Part shown: positions 44,859-52,657 of the stretch, piece by piece | Numbering within the stretch: the stretch's first letter is position 1 | How the letters are laid out: each line of letters starts with the position of its first letter | Source of the DNA: F23-D06 sp963620035 | Lineage (GTDB): Bacteria > Bacteroidota > Bacteroidia > Bacteroidales > WCHB1-69 | DNA length: 59,758 nt | NCBI GenBank assembly: GCA_963620035.1 | Contig: CAVEXN010000013.1 | Coordinates: 1-59,758 of the forward strand | Direction: 5' to 3' | Translations under genes and position numbers: made by a program | Notes under the pieces: generated by a model | What the model was told of the DNA's origin: nothing | Seen by the model: the letters and a program-made list of their open reading frames with translations, nothing else | Database searches by the model: none

Positions 44859-46466
44859 ATGAAACGACATACTTTGTTTCTGTGGGCCGCCCTCTGTTTG
44901 AGCCTGTTCTTCAACCCCGTGTCTGCCCAGGAGGAACTGGTAGGGGCTAATTGTACCTCGATTTTGGTTGGTGCCAAGGCCTCGGCAGACGGCTCGGTGA
45001 TGACTTCCCATACATGCGACGGCAAATACCGTACATGGGTGACGATGGAACCTGCCGCCGACTACCCCGCGGGAACAATGCACAAGGTGTATAAGGGAAC
45101 GATGCATACCAGTACCCCTGATGGAATGGAGAATGTGACGCTGGCCGGCGAGATTCCAGAAGCGTCACATACGTTTGCCTATATGAATACAGCCTACCCT
45201 TGTATGAACGAGAAACAACTCGCCATCGGCGAAAGCACTTTCTCCGGTCCCGACACGCTGGTTAACGGCAACGGGCTGTTCCTGATTGAGGAACTGCAAC
45301 GCATCGCCCTGCAACGCTGCGACAATGCCCGCGATGCTATAAAACTTATCGGAAGCCTTATAGAAAAATATGGCTATGCCGACGGTGGCGAGTGTCTGAC
45401 GATTGCCGATAAGAAAGAGGCATGGCAAATGGAAATATTGGGCGAGGGACCCGACAAAATCGGCGGCATGTGGGCGGCACGGCGCGTCCCTGATGATGAG
45501 GTGGCCTTAAGTTGCAACGTGCCGCGCATCGGCAAACTGGACCGTAAAGACAAGGAGAATTTCATGTGCTCCAACAATATCGAGAAGGTGGCGCGCAAAT
45601 ATGGTCTCTGGGACGGTCAAGGCGATTTTGTATGGTATAAGGTTTTCAAGTCCAGTTATTCCGGCGGAAAGAATTTCAAAGAGCGAGAGTGGTTTATTTT
45701 CAACGAACTCGCCCCGTCGTTGCACCTCTCCCTCGATGCCGAGGAACTGCCTTTCTCGGTGAAACCCGAAAGGAAAGTGAGCGTGCAGGATGTCATGGAA
45801 CTGTTCCGCGCCAATTACGAGGGTTCTCCCGAACTCGACCAGACCCGGAATCTGCTTTACACGAAGAAGAGAAAACTTGAATCCGGAGAGGTGAAAATAG
45901 ACACTGTTGTCTGCCCTAACGCTAATCCGTGGATGGACGGCAGTGAGCGGGCAATGTTCAACATGCTGAAGCCGGGCACAGTGACTTTCTACCGCGGCGT
46001 GGCCATGTCGTGGTGCTCCTACAGCACAATCATCCAATGCCGCGAATGGCTGCCCGACGAGGTGGGCGGACTTTGCTGGTTCTCGCTCGAAAACCCCGGA
46101 CAAAGCCCGCGCATCCCTGTTTTTGCCGGCTCAACCCGCATGCCTGCCGGCTTCTCCCGATGCGGACACCATGGCTATGACGAGAACACCGCCCTGTGGC
46201 ATTACCGTAAGGCAAACAAACTCGCACAGGTCAAATGGGGTTATACGAAAGAGTATTTGCTGAAGAATGTGAGACACTACGAAGACAAGGCTCTCAAGGA
46301 AATCCCCACCATTGAACAGGAGGTTTCAACTATGCTTAAAGATGGTAAAACAAAAGAGACCCAAAGTCTGCTGAACCAATATACGTCCGACTTTGCAGGA
46401 GCGACCCGCCAAACGTGGACGGCAATGGAACATAAGTTTTGGGAAATGTTCTGGACGGGCTTTTGA
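44859..46466 (+). CDS. C69 family dipeptidase (PepD-like, Ntn hydrolase)
   Basis: 535-residue exported peptidase. A signal peptide covers about 1-24 (ending PVSAQ), then a short propeptide EELVGAN ending at Cys32, the residue expected to become the N-terminal nucleophile after self-cleavage. NCTSILVGAKASADGSVM (about 31-48) is the family start, followed by EFDGGECLTIADKKEAWQMEI-like substrate-pocket sequence (here YADGGECLTIADKKEAWQME, about 169-188). Family members cleave dipeptides. ATG 44859 is used in place of an in-frame TTG at 44847, because the signal peptide is then clean. Convergent with the flavin reductase gene, four bases apart. Confidence 0.9.
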   Translation: MKRHTLFLWAALCLSLFFNPVSAQEELVGANCTSILVGAKASADGSVMTSHTCDGKYRTWVTMEPAADYPAGTMHKVYKGTMHTSTPDGMENVTLAGEIPEASHTFAYMNTAYPCMNEKQLAIGESTFSGPDTLVNGNGLFLIEELQRIALQRCDNARDAIKLIGSLIEKYGYADGGECLTIADKKEAWQMEILGEGPDKIGGMWAARRVPDDEVALSCNVPRIGKLDRKDKENFMCSNNIEKVARKYGLWDGQGDFVWYKVFKSSYSGGKNFKEREWFIFNELAPSLHLSLDAEELPFSVKPERKVSVQDVMELFRANYEGSPELDQTRNLLYTKKRKLESGEVKIDTVVCPNANPWMDGSERAMFNMLKPGTVTFYRGVAMSWCSYSTIIQCREWLPDEVGGLCWFSLENPGQSPRIPVFAGSTRMPAGFSRCGHHGYDENTALWHYRKANKLAQVKWGYTKEYLLKNVRHYEDKALKEIPTIEQEVSTMLKDGKTKETQSLLNQYTSDFAGATRQTWTAMEHKFWEMFWTGF

Positions 46467-46470
46467 GAAA

Positions 46471-47046
46471 CTATTTTTTCTCTACGGAGAATCCGAATTT
46501 GCCGATTATCTTGCCCAGTTCGTAATAGTGCCCATGCGAATAGGCTACCAAATGGGCACGTTGCAACTCGAGGGCATCGGTTTGAGGGTTGAAAAGGCTC
46601 TCGTTCACATGTACGGCCACGATTTCCGCTATGAACATATCGTGCGAACCCAACGGCAAAATCTGTTTAACCACACATTCAAGGTTTACTGGTGACTCTT
46701 TGATCAGGGGAGCGTTTATTTTAGTGCCCCGTATTGGTGTGAGCCCGGTCTCAAAAAACTTGTTGTATCTCTTCCCGGATTTTACGCCGCACCAGTCCGC
46801 AGCGGGTGTGAGACGCCCGTCGGCAAGGTTGATGGCAAATTCGCCGTTATTTTTGATGATGTCGTATGAATGTCGTTCCGGCCTGACGGAGATATAACAC
46901 ATTGGCGGATCGGAACATATCGTTCCGGTCCACGCAATGGTTATAATATTGTATTCGTCTATGGTCTGTCCGCATGATACCATGACGGGCGGCGCAGGAT
47001 TAAGCATATTTCCGCCGCGCATCAGCCGCTTGCCTTGACATTTCAT
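46471..47046 (-). CDS. flavin reductase family protein
   Basis: 191-residue cytoplasmic FMN-binding split-barrel protein. PAPPVMVSCG near 19-28, then NIITIAWTGTICSDPPMCYISVRPERHSYDII (about 34-65), the usual FMN-contact region, and GEFAINLAD (about 69-77) place it in the flavin reductase-like/DIM6 group. It may supply reduced flavin or handle a small flavin-dependent reduction; the partner is unknown. Third gene of guaB-usp-flavin reductase, 15 bases after usp. Confidence 0.87.
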   Translation of the reverse strand: MKCQGKRLMRGGNMLNPAPPVMVSCGQTIDEYNIITIAWTGTICSDPPMCYISVRPERHSYDIIKNNGEFAINLADGRLTPAADWCGVKSGKRYNKFFETGLTPIRGTKINAPLIKESPVNLECVVKQILPLGSHDMFIAEIVAVHVNESLFNPQTDALELQRAHLVAYSHGHYYELGKIIGKFGFSVEKK

Positions 47047-47061
47047 AGAGGAGAAAATTTT

Positions 47062-47910
47062 TTATTTTGAAACCGTAAAAGCGTTCTTGTTCGGTATGAT
47101 GAGCAGCGGCATCGGCGAAGTGCTCAAAATCTGCCGCATGTTGCGCGAAGCCGTAAAGTCGGTTTCTTGTTCTTCTCTCATAACCACAATAAGGTTGGCA
47201 TCCACTTCCCTGGCACAGTTGAGAACCGTGCTGCAAACGTTGTTGTCAGTCACGTTGTACGTTTCCACCACGTTTCTGACATTGGCGTCATCGCACATGT
47301 CAACGGCATGGTGCAACTGAACGTTGATGATATGTCGAGTCTCGGCGTTGTTGGGGTAGTTGATGCCGAACAGGTAGATTTGGGCGGCAAAGAACTTGGC
47401 CAACTGAATGGCGTGACTCATCTTCTGCAAGGTCTCAAAACTCAAGTCGATGGGCACGAAAATCTTGTGGAGGTCGCGTTTGATCTGGATGTTCTCGCGC
47501 ATAATCAGTACAGGGACATCCGCATTGTTTATGACGCGGTAGGCGTTGTTGCCAATGTATCCCTCTTCGAATCCGGAAGCGCCGTGTGCGCCCATCACAA
47601 TGATAGACTTGGTCAGGTTGTTGGCATACTTGGTGAGTTCTATGTGGACTTTCCCCTCAAGGATGACGCTGTTGACGTGGCTTTCGGGAGATTCCTGCTT
47701 GCATAGGGCAACCAACTCTTCCATTTTGGCTTGGATGTGCTGCATATAGGTCATGTCTTCATTCAATTCGTTGGCGCTTTTCGCAGCCCCGGGGGTCTTG
47801 ATCCAGACCAGGTGCAGCGTGGCCTTTGAACGGATGGCGATGGCGACGGCATGACGCAAGGCGGTCATGGAACTGTTTGAAAAGTCGATGCCGACTACGA
47901 TATTCTGCAT
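47062..47910 (-). CDS. universal stress protein, tandem UspA domains
   Basis: 282 residues made of two UspA domains: about 1-145 (starts NIVVGIDFSNSSMTALRHAVAIA, ends VPVLIMREN) and about 150-282 (starts HKIFVPIDLSFETLQKMSHAIQLA). The first domain has VMGAHGASGFEEGYIGNNAYRVI, the G-2x-G-9x-(S/N) nucleotide-binding pattern; the second lacks it. 32 bases after guaB, so probably in the same transcript. In Bacteroidota such proteins are linked to stationary phase or stress; the exact role is unknown. Confidence 0.9.
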   Translation of the reverse strand: MQNIVVGIDFSNSSMTALRHAVAIAIRSKATLHLVWIKTPGAAKSANELNEDMTYMQHIQAKMEELVALCKQESPESHVNSVILEGKVHIELTKYANNLTKSIIVMGAHGASGFEEGYIGNNAYRVINNADVPVLIMRENIQIKRDLHKIFVPIDLSFETLQKMSHAIQLAKFFAAQIYLFGINYPNNAETRHIINVQLHHAVDMCDDANVRNVVETYNVTDNNVCSTVLNCAREVDANLIVVMREEQETDFTASRNMRQILSTSPMPLLIIPNKNAFTVSK

Positions 47911-47942
47911 AATTTCGTTTTTTTATGTTGTTTGAAAAATCT

Positions 47943-49421
47943 TTATTTGGATTCGGAAGAATAGTTCGGGGCTTCGCTCGTGATGGTGATGTCGTGCGGG
48001 TGGCTTTCGAGGACCCCGGCGTTAGTGATGCGGCAGAAACGGGCCTTGTGGAGGGCTTCGATGTTGTGGGCGCCGCAGTATCCCATGCCGGAACGGAGTC
48101 CGCCGGCCATCTGGTAAATCACTTCGTAGAGGTCGCCCTTGTAGGGTACGCGTCCTACGATGCCCTCGGGCACCAGTTTCTTCACATCTTCTACGTCGCC
48201 CTGCATATAGCGGTCCTTGGAGCCGTGCTGCATGGCTTCGAGGGAACCCATTCCCCTGTAAGTCTTGAATTTACGGCCATTGAACAGGATGGTGGTTCCG
48301 GGCGATTCTTCCACGCCGGCCAGCAGTCCGCCCAACATGACGGAGTTTCCGCCGGCAGCCAAGGCTTTGACGATGTCGCCGGAATAGCGGATTCCGCCAT
48401 CGGCTATGATGGGAATGTCATAATGTTCCAATGCTTTGTAAACATCGTAGATGGCGCTGAGTTGCGGTACGCCTACACCGGCCACTACCCTTGTGGTGCA
48501 GATAGAGCCCGGCCCGATGCCTACCTTAACGGCATCTGCGCCACCGTCGGCCAGCATGGCAGCCGCCTCGCCGGTGGCAATGTTGCCTACCACAACATCA
48601 ACGCCGGTGAAATGCTGTTTGATGTCCTTGAGCATCGTCACGACGTTTTTGGAATGGCCGTGCGCACAGTCCAGCACCAGCGCATCCACGCCGGCTTCCA
48701 CCAATGCTCCGGCACGTTGCACGGCATCGTTGGTGATGCCAATGCCGGCCGCCACGCGCAACCGCCCTTGGGCGTCTTTGCAGGCGAATGGCTTGTCTTT
48801 GGCTTTCGTGATGTCTTTGTATGTGATGAGACCTAACAACGTGCCGTCTTCTGAAATCACGGGCAGTTTTTCAATCTTGTATTGCTGTAAAATATCGGCG
48901 GCCTGATTAAGGTCAGTGCTCCGCGAGGTTGTGACAAGTTTCTCTTTCGTCATCACCTGCCCGATAGGTTTGTTGAAGTCTTTCTCAAAGCGGAGGTCGC
49001 GGTTGGTGACAATGCCGATGAGCTTGTTTTTTTCGTCCACGACGGGGATGCCGCCAATTTTGTATTCTGCCATCATACGTTTGGCATCGCCTACGCTCTT
49101 GTCGGCCGTGATGACTACCGGGGCGTTGATCATTCCGTTTTCAGCTCTTTTGACGGAAGCCACTTGCTTGGCCTGCTCTGCAATGGTCATGTTCTTGTGA
49201 ATGACACCTATGCCGCCTTCCCTAGCAATGGAAATGGCCATCTTTGCCTCTGTCACCGTGTCCATAGCAGCCGAAACAAAGGGAAGGTTTAGCGTAATGT
49301 TCCGTGAAAAAAGTGTCTGCAAACTGACTTGTTTAGGCAAGACATCCGAATAAGAAGGTATCAATAATACATCATCAAATGTGAGCCCATCTAATGAAAT
49401 TCGATCTGTAATAAAAGACAT
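47943..49421 (-). CDS. guaB: inosine-5'-monophosphate dehydrogenase
   Basis: NAD-dependent oxidation of IMP to XMP, first committed step to GMP. 492 residues. The TIM barrel is interrupted by two CBS domains (about 95-215, with SRDEDG-like turns such as SEDGTLLGLITYKDI). The catalytic loop KVGIGPGSICTTRVVAGVGVPQ has the active cysteine near residue 308, and the flap residues YKGDLYEVIYQMAGGLRSGMGYCG near 434-457 are intact. First gene of a short minus-strand operon; -7 box at 49446. Confidence 0.97.
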   Translation of the reverse strand: MSFITDRISLDGLTFDDVLLIPSYSDVLPKQVSLQTLFSRNITLNLPFVSAAMDTVTEAKMAISIAREGGIGVIHKNMTIAEQAKQVASVKRAENGMINAPVVITADKSVGDAKRMMAEYKIGGIPVVDEKNKLIGIVTNRDLRFEKDFNKPIGQVMTKEKLVTTSRSTDLNQAADILQQYKIEKLPVISEDGTLLGLITYKDITKAKDKPFACKDAQGRLRVAAGIGITNDAVQRAGALVEAGVDALVLDCAHGHSKNVVTMLKDIKQHFTGVDVVVGNIATGEAAAMLADGGADAVKVGIGPGSICTTRVVAGVGVPQLSAIYDVYKALEHYDIPIIADGGIRYSGDIVKALAAGGNSVMLGGLLAGVEESPGTTILFNGRKFKTYRGMGSLEAMQHGSKDRYMQGDVEDVKKLVPEGIVGRVPYKGDLYEVIYQMAGGLRSGMGYCGAHNIEALHKARFCRITNAGVLESHPHDITITSEAPNYSSESK

Positions 49422-49445
49422 ATACTATTGTTTTTTTATTACGCG

Positions 49446-49453
49446 CAAAAATA
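49446..49453 (-). promoter_or_regulatory. -7 box of guaB
   Basis: Minus-strand TATTTTTG 25 bases before the guaB ATG; divergent from the ridA promoter 33 bases away. Confidence 0.5.
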
Positions 49454-49486
49454 CAAAAATTGAGAATATGCGGAAAAAGAAAATTG

Positions 49487-49494
49487 TATTTTTG
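49487..49494 (+). promoter_or_regulatory. -7 box of ridA-ABC-F-rsmE
   Basis: TATTTTTG, 51 bases before the ridA ATG at 49546. Its position rules out the much earlier in-frame start at 49381. Confidence 0.55.
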
Positions 49495-49545
49495 CGAAAT
49501 CTTTGCATCGAAACACAATTTATTGACAATTATATACATACAATT

Positions 49546-49926
49546 ATGAAGAACATTATTCATACGGAAAAGGCGCCGGCTGCCATCGGACCGTACAGCC
49601 AGGCTGTAGAAGCAAACGGAATGCTGTTTGTCTCTGGACAAATCCCGGTGGACCCTGAAACGGGAATCATCCCCGAAGGCATTAAGGCACAGACAGAACA
49701 GGTGATGAAGAACATTGCCGCTATTCTGCTCGAAGCCGGCTACTCTTTTGACGATGTGGTCAAAACGACATGCCTGTTGAGCGACATTGCAAACTTTGGC
49801 GCAATGAACGAGGTTTATGCACAATATTTTATTGTCAACCCTCCGGCACGCGCAGCCTTTGCAGTCCGCGACCTGCCCAAAGGCGTTATGGTGGAGATTG
49901 AAGCCATTGCCGTAAAATCCAAATAA
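49546..49926 (+). CDS. ridA: RidA family enamine/imine deaminase
   Basis: Hydrolyses reactive enamines such as 2-aminoacrylate made by PLP enzymes. 126 residues, the normal subunit size of the trimer. TEKAPAAIGPYSQAV (about 6-20), VSGQIPVDPETG, the catalytic arginine in NPPARAAFAVRDLPKGVMVEIEAIA (about 99-123) are present. The start is set at 49546 because family members begin here and the upstream extension overlaps the promoter. GTG of the ABC-F gene follows after 5 bases. Confidence 0.95.
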   Translation: MKNIIHTEKAPAAIGPYSQAVEANGMLFVSGQIPVDPETGIIPEGIKAQTEQVMKNIAAILLEAGYSFDDVVKTTCLLSDIANFGAMNEVYAQYFIVNPPARAAFAVRDLPKGVMVEIEAIAVKSK

Positions 49927-49931
49927 CACCT

Positions 49932-51821
49932 GTGAATTACCTCACGGTCAATGGCGTCACCAAGTCGGTAGGCGAAAAGGTACTCTTCCGGAACATTACG
50001 TTCGGACTGGAAAAAGGACAGAAAAGCGCGCTTGTCGCCCGAAACGGGACGGGAAAGAGCATGCTGCTCGACATCATCGCAGGGCGGAATGTCCCTGACG
50101 AGGGTGAAGTTGTTGTACGCAAGGATATTGTGGTATCATATCTACCCCAAACCGACAGTTTTGATGCGGAAGATACAGTGCTCAATGCCATATTCGACGA
50201 AGACGTTCCTACTGTGCGTGCCGTAAGGATGTACGAGCAGTGTGTCCGGATGCACGAAGACGGTTGTTCGGGGCAATTGCCCGCCGGTAAGTTGGATGCG
50301 GCGGTGCTCGAAATGGACCGCCTCAATGCATGGGACTACGAGGCAAGAGCCAAGGAGATTCTGTCTCGTTTCGGCCTCAACGATGTGTTCAGGAGGATAA
50401 AGGAACTCTCCGGAGGACAACGCAAGAAAGTGGCACTCGCCAAAGCATTGATTGCCAACACCGACATGCTGATCCTTGACGAGCCGACCAACCATTTGGA
50501 CGTGGAGATGATAGAATGGCTCGAGGATTACCTCTCCGCGGCAAATGTCACGATCCTGATGGTGACCCACGACCGGTCATTTCTCGACAAGGTGTGCAGC
50601 GACATCTTCGAACTCAGCAACGGAAACCTTTATCACTACAAGGGAAAGTACAGTTATTTTGTAGAAAAGAAAGCGGAACGCCTTGCCAACGAAGCCGCAG
50701 AACACGAAAGGCTGTGCAACCTCTACCGCCGAGAATTGGCCTGGGTGCATACCTCCCCGCAAGCCAGAACCTCTAAGGCGCGCGCCCGTATCAACGACTT
50801 TGAGAAATTACAGGAAAAGGTAAACCGGAAAGTGGAAGCCGCTCCGGAACAGTTCAAAGTCCAATCAGAACGCATTGGTCACAAGATATTGGAAATCAGC
50901 CACCTCGATTTTTCTTATCCGGACAAGACTATTGTCAAGGATTTCTCATACATTTTCAAGAAAGGTGAAAAATGCGGCATCGTCGGCAAGAACGGCACGG
51001 GCAAAAGCACATTCCTGAAGATGATTATGGGTGAGGTGAGGCCCGACGGCGGCAAGATCACACCCGGATTGACCATACAGTTCGGTTATTTTTCTCAAAA
51101 CGGACTGACGTACAAAGGCAACAGGATTGTGTTAGACCTGGTGAAAGAACATGCCGAGGTGATAAGAATGGAGAACGGCAAGTATGTGAGCGCCTCGCAG
51201 TTTCTGAACCATTTCGGATTCCCGTTCAGCCAGCAATATGCCTATTATGAGGATTTGAGCGGCGGCGAAAAACGGAAACTGTATCTGCTGATTACGTTGC
51301 TCAAGAACCCGAATTTCTTGATCCTAGACGAGCCGACCAATGATTTCGACATCGATACGCTCAACTTGTTGGAGGACTTCCTGACGAATTTCAGCGGCTG
51401 TATGATTGTCGTCTCCCACGACCGATGGCTGATGAATAAACTGGTGGACCATATTTTCGTGTTCGAAGGTGACGGGGTGGTGAAAGACTATTACGGTAAC
51501 TATACCGAATATCGGCAAGAGAAAGAAAAAGAGGAACGGATCCGCAAACGTATAGAGAAAGAGAACAGGCCCGCTGTCGTGAAACCTGTTCGCGAACAAT
51601 CGAAGAACAAACTGACTTTCAAGGAGAAACGGGAACTGGAAACAATAGAGCAGGAGATGACAGACCTCGAAACAGAAAAGTCTGAATTAGAAAGGAAAAT
51701 GAACAATGGTGAGGGAACGTCCGAAGCGTTTGCAAAGTGGGGAAAACGATATAATGAAATCAATGTGATTTTGGGAACAAAGACAGACCGTTGGCTCGAA
51801 TTGTCGGAAAAAGAATCTTGA
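49932..51821 (+). CDS. ABC-F family ATPase (Uup-like)
   Basis: 629-residue soluble protein with two ABC cassettes and no membrane part. Cassette 1 has Walker A ARNGTGKS (about 36-43), LSGGQ (about 161-165) and LDEPTNHLD; cassette 2 has GKNGTGKS (about 354-361), LSGGE and LDEPTNDFD. The linker contains HTSPQARTSKARARINDFEKL. The C-terminal 90 residues form a charged coiled coil, as in Uup. ABC-F proteins act on the ribosome E site; this one resembles Uup more than antibiotic-resistance ARE-ABCFs. It uses a GTG start (49932) placed by the end of ridA and the family N-terminus (NYLTVNGVTKSVGEK). Confidence 0.93.
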   Translation: MNYLTVNGVTKSVGEKVLFRNITFGLEKGQKSALVARNGTGKSMLLDIIAGRNVPDEGEVVVRKDIVVSYLPQTDSFDAEDTVLNAIFDEDVPTVRAVRMYEQCVRMHEDGCSGQLPAGKLDAAVLEMDRLNAWDYEARAKEILSRFGLNDVFRRIKELSGGQRKKVALAKALIANTDMLILDEPTNHLDVEMIEWLEDYLSAANVTILMVTHDRSFLDKVCSDIFELSNGNLYHYKGKYSYFVEKKAERLANEAAEHERLCNLYRRELAWVHTSPQARTSKARARINDFEKLQEKVNRKVEAAPEQFKVQSERIGHKILEISHLDFSYPDKTIVKDFSYIFKKGEKCGIVGKNGTGKSTFLKMIMGEVRPDGGKITPGLTIQFGYFSQNGLTYKGNRIVLDLVKEHAEVIRMENGKYVSASQFLNHFGFPFSQQYAYYEDLSGGEKRKLYLLITLLKNPNFLILDEPTNDFDIDTLNLLEDFLTNFSGCMIVVSHDRWLMNKLVDHIFVFEGDGVVKDYYGNYTEYRQEKEKEERIRKRIEKENRPAVVKPVREQSKNKLTFKEKRELETIEQEMTDLETEKSELERKMNNGEGTSEAFAKWGKRYNEINVILGTKTDRWLELSEKES

Positions 51822-51827
51822 CACACT

Positions 51828-52547
51828 ATGGCTGACCATTTTTTTTATGCCGCCGACCTGTATTCTGCTGTCGTGTCGTTGGATGCGGAAGAGTCAACAC
51901 ATTGCATCCGCACCTTGCGGCATCGCGTCGGCGACAACATCGTGCTTGCCGACGGGAAAGGCTCCGCGGCAAAGGCCGTAATCATTTCAGCCGACCCGAA
52001 AGCCTGTGTCGCTCAAATCGTGGACAGATTTTCCGACCCGGCGTCAGGAAAGCAGCGTTTGCATCTTGCCATAGCCCCCACCAAAAATGCGGACCGGATG
52101 GAATGGCTTGTCGAGAAAGCCATTGAAATCGGAGTGTATGCCATCACATTTATCAGTTGCGACCATTCAGAACGCATGCGGCTGAACATGGACCGGCTGC
52201 ACCGCATTGCCGTGGCGGCACTCAAGCAGAGCCAGACATTATGGCTGCCGCCGTTGGACTTGACCACTTTTGACGAGTTTCTGGAAAGGTTCAATTTGCA
52301 TGAAGCCGACAAGTACATCGCCTGGTGCGACAGTGACAACACCAGACAGTTTGCAGAAGAACAATTTGAACACGACAAAACAATCCTGTTAATAGGACCG
52401 GAGGGAGATTTCAGTCCGCGCGAGGTGGAAAAAGCACGTCGTTTCGGTTACGCTGAAGTGAAACTTGGCAACCGCCGCCTGCGAACCGAAACGGCGGGTC
52501 TCTATGCTTGTTTGGCGATGTCAATACTCCCTTTCCTTTCCAAATAA
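51828..52547 (+). CDS. rsmE: 16S rRNA (uracil1498-N3)-methyltransferase
   Basis: SPOUT-class methyltransferase that methylates U1498 of 16S rRNA. 239 residues. The N-terminal PUA-like domain (about 1-70) begins HFFYAADLYSAVVSLDAEES. The C-terminal trefoil-knot region has ILLIGPEGDFSPREVEKARR (about 186-205) and LGNRRLRTETAGLYA (about 213-227), the family hallmark. Six bases after the ABC-F gene. Both act on the ribosome, so the pairing makes sense. Confidence 0.96.
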   Translation: MADHFFYAADLYSAVVSLDAEESTHCIRTLRHRVGDNIVLADGKGSAAKAVIISADPKACVAQIVDRFSDPASGKQRLHLAIAPTKNADRMEWLVEKAIEIGVYAITFISCDHSERMRLNMDRLHRIAVAALKQSQTLWLPPLDLTTFDEFLERFNLHEADKYIAWCDSDNTRQFAEEQFEHDKTILLIGPEGDFSPREVEKARRFGYAEVKLGNRRLRTETAGLYACLAMSILPFLSK

Positions 52548-52578
52548 TTTTTTGAACATTTTGGATTGAAAAAAAATG

Positions 52579-52586
52579 TACTTTTG
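52579..52586 (+). promoter_or_regulatory. -7 box of the C10 peptidase gene
   Basis: TACTTTTG fits TAnnTTTG; TTG words lie upstream but none at exact spacing. The leader to the ATG is about 70 bases. Confidence 0.5.
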
Positions 52587-52657
52587 CCAACTTTAAATAA
52601 GTTTCACCGTAAAATTGTAAAATATAGAATAATAAGAATTAAAGTACTAAAAATTAA

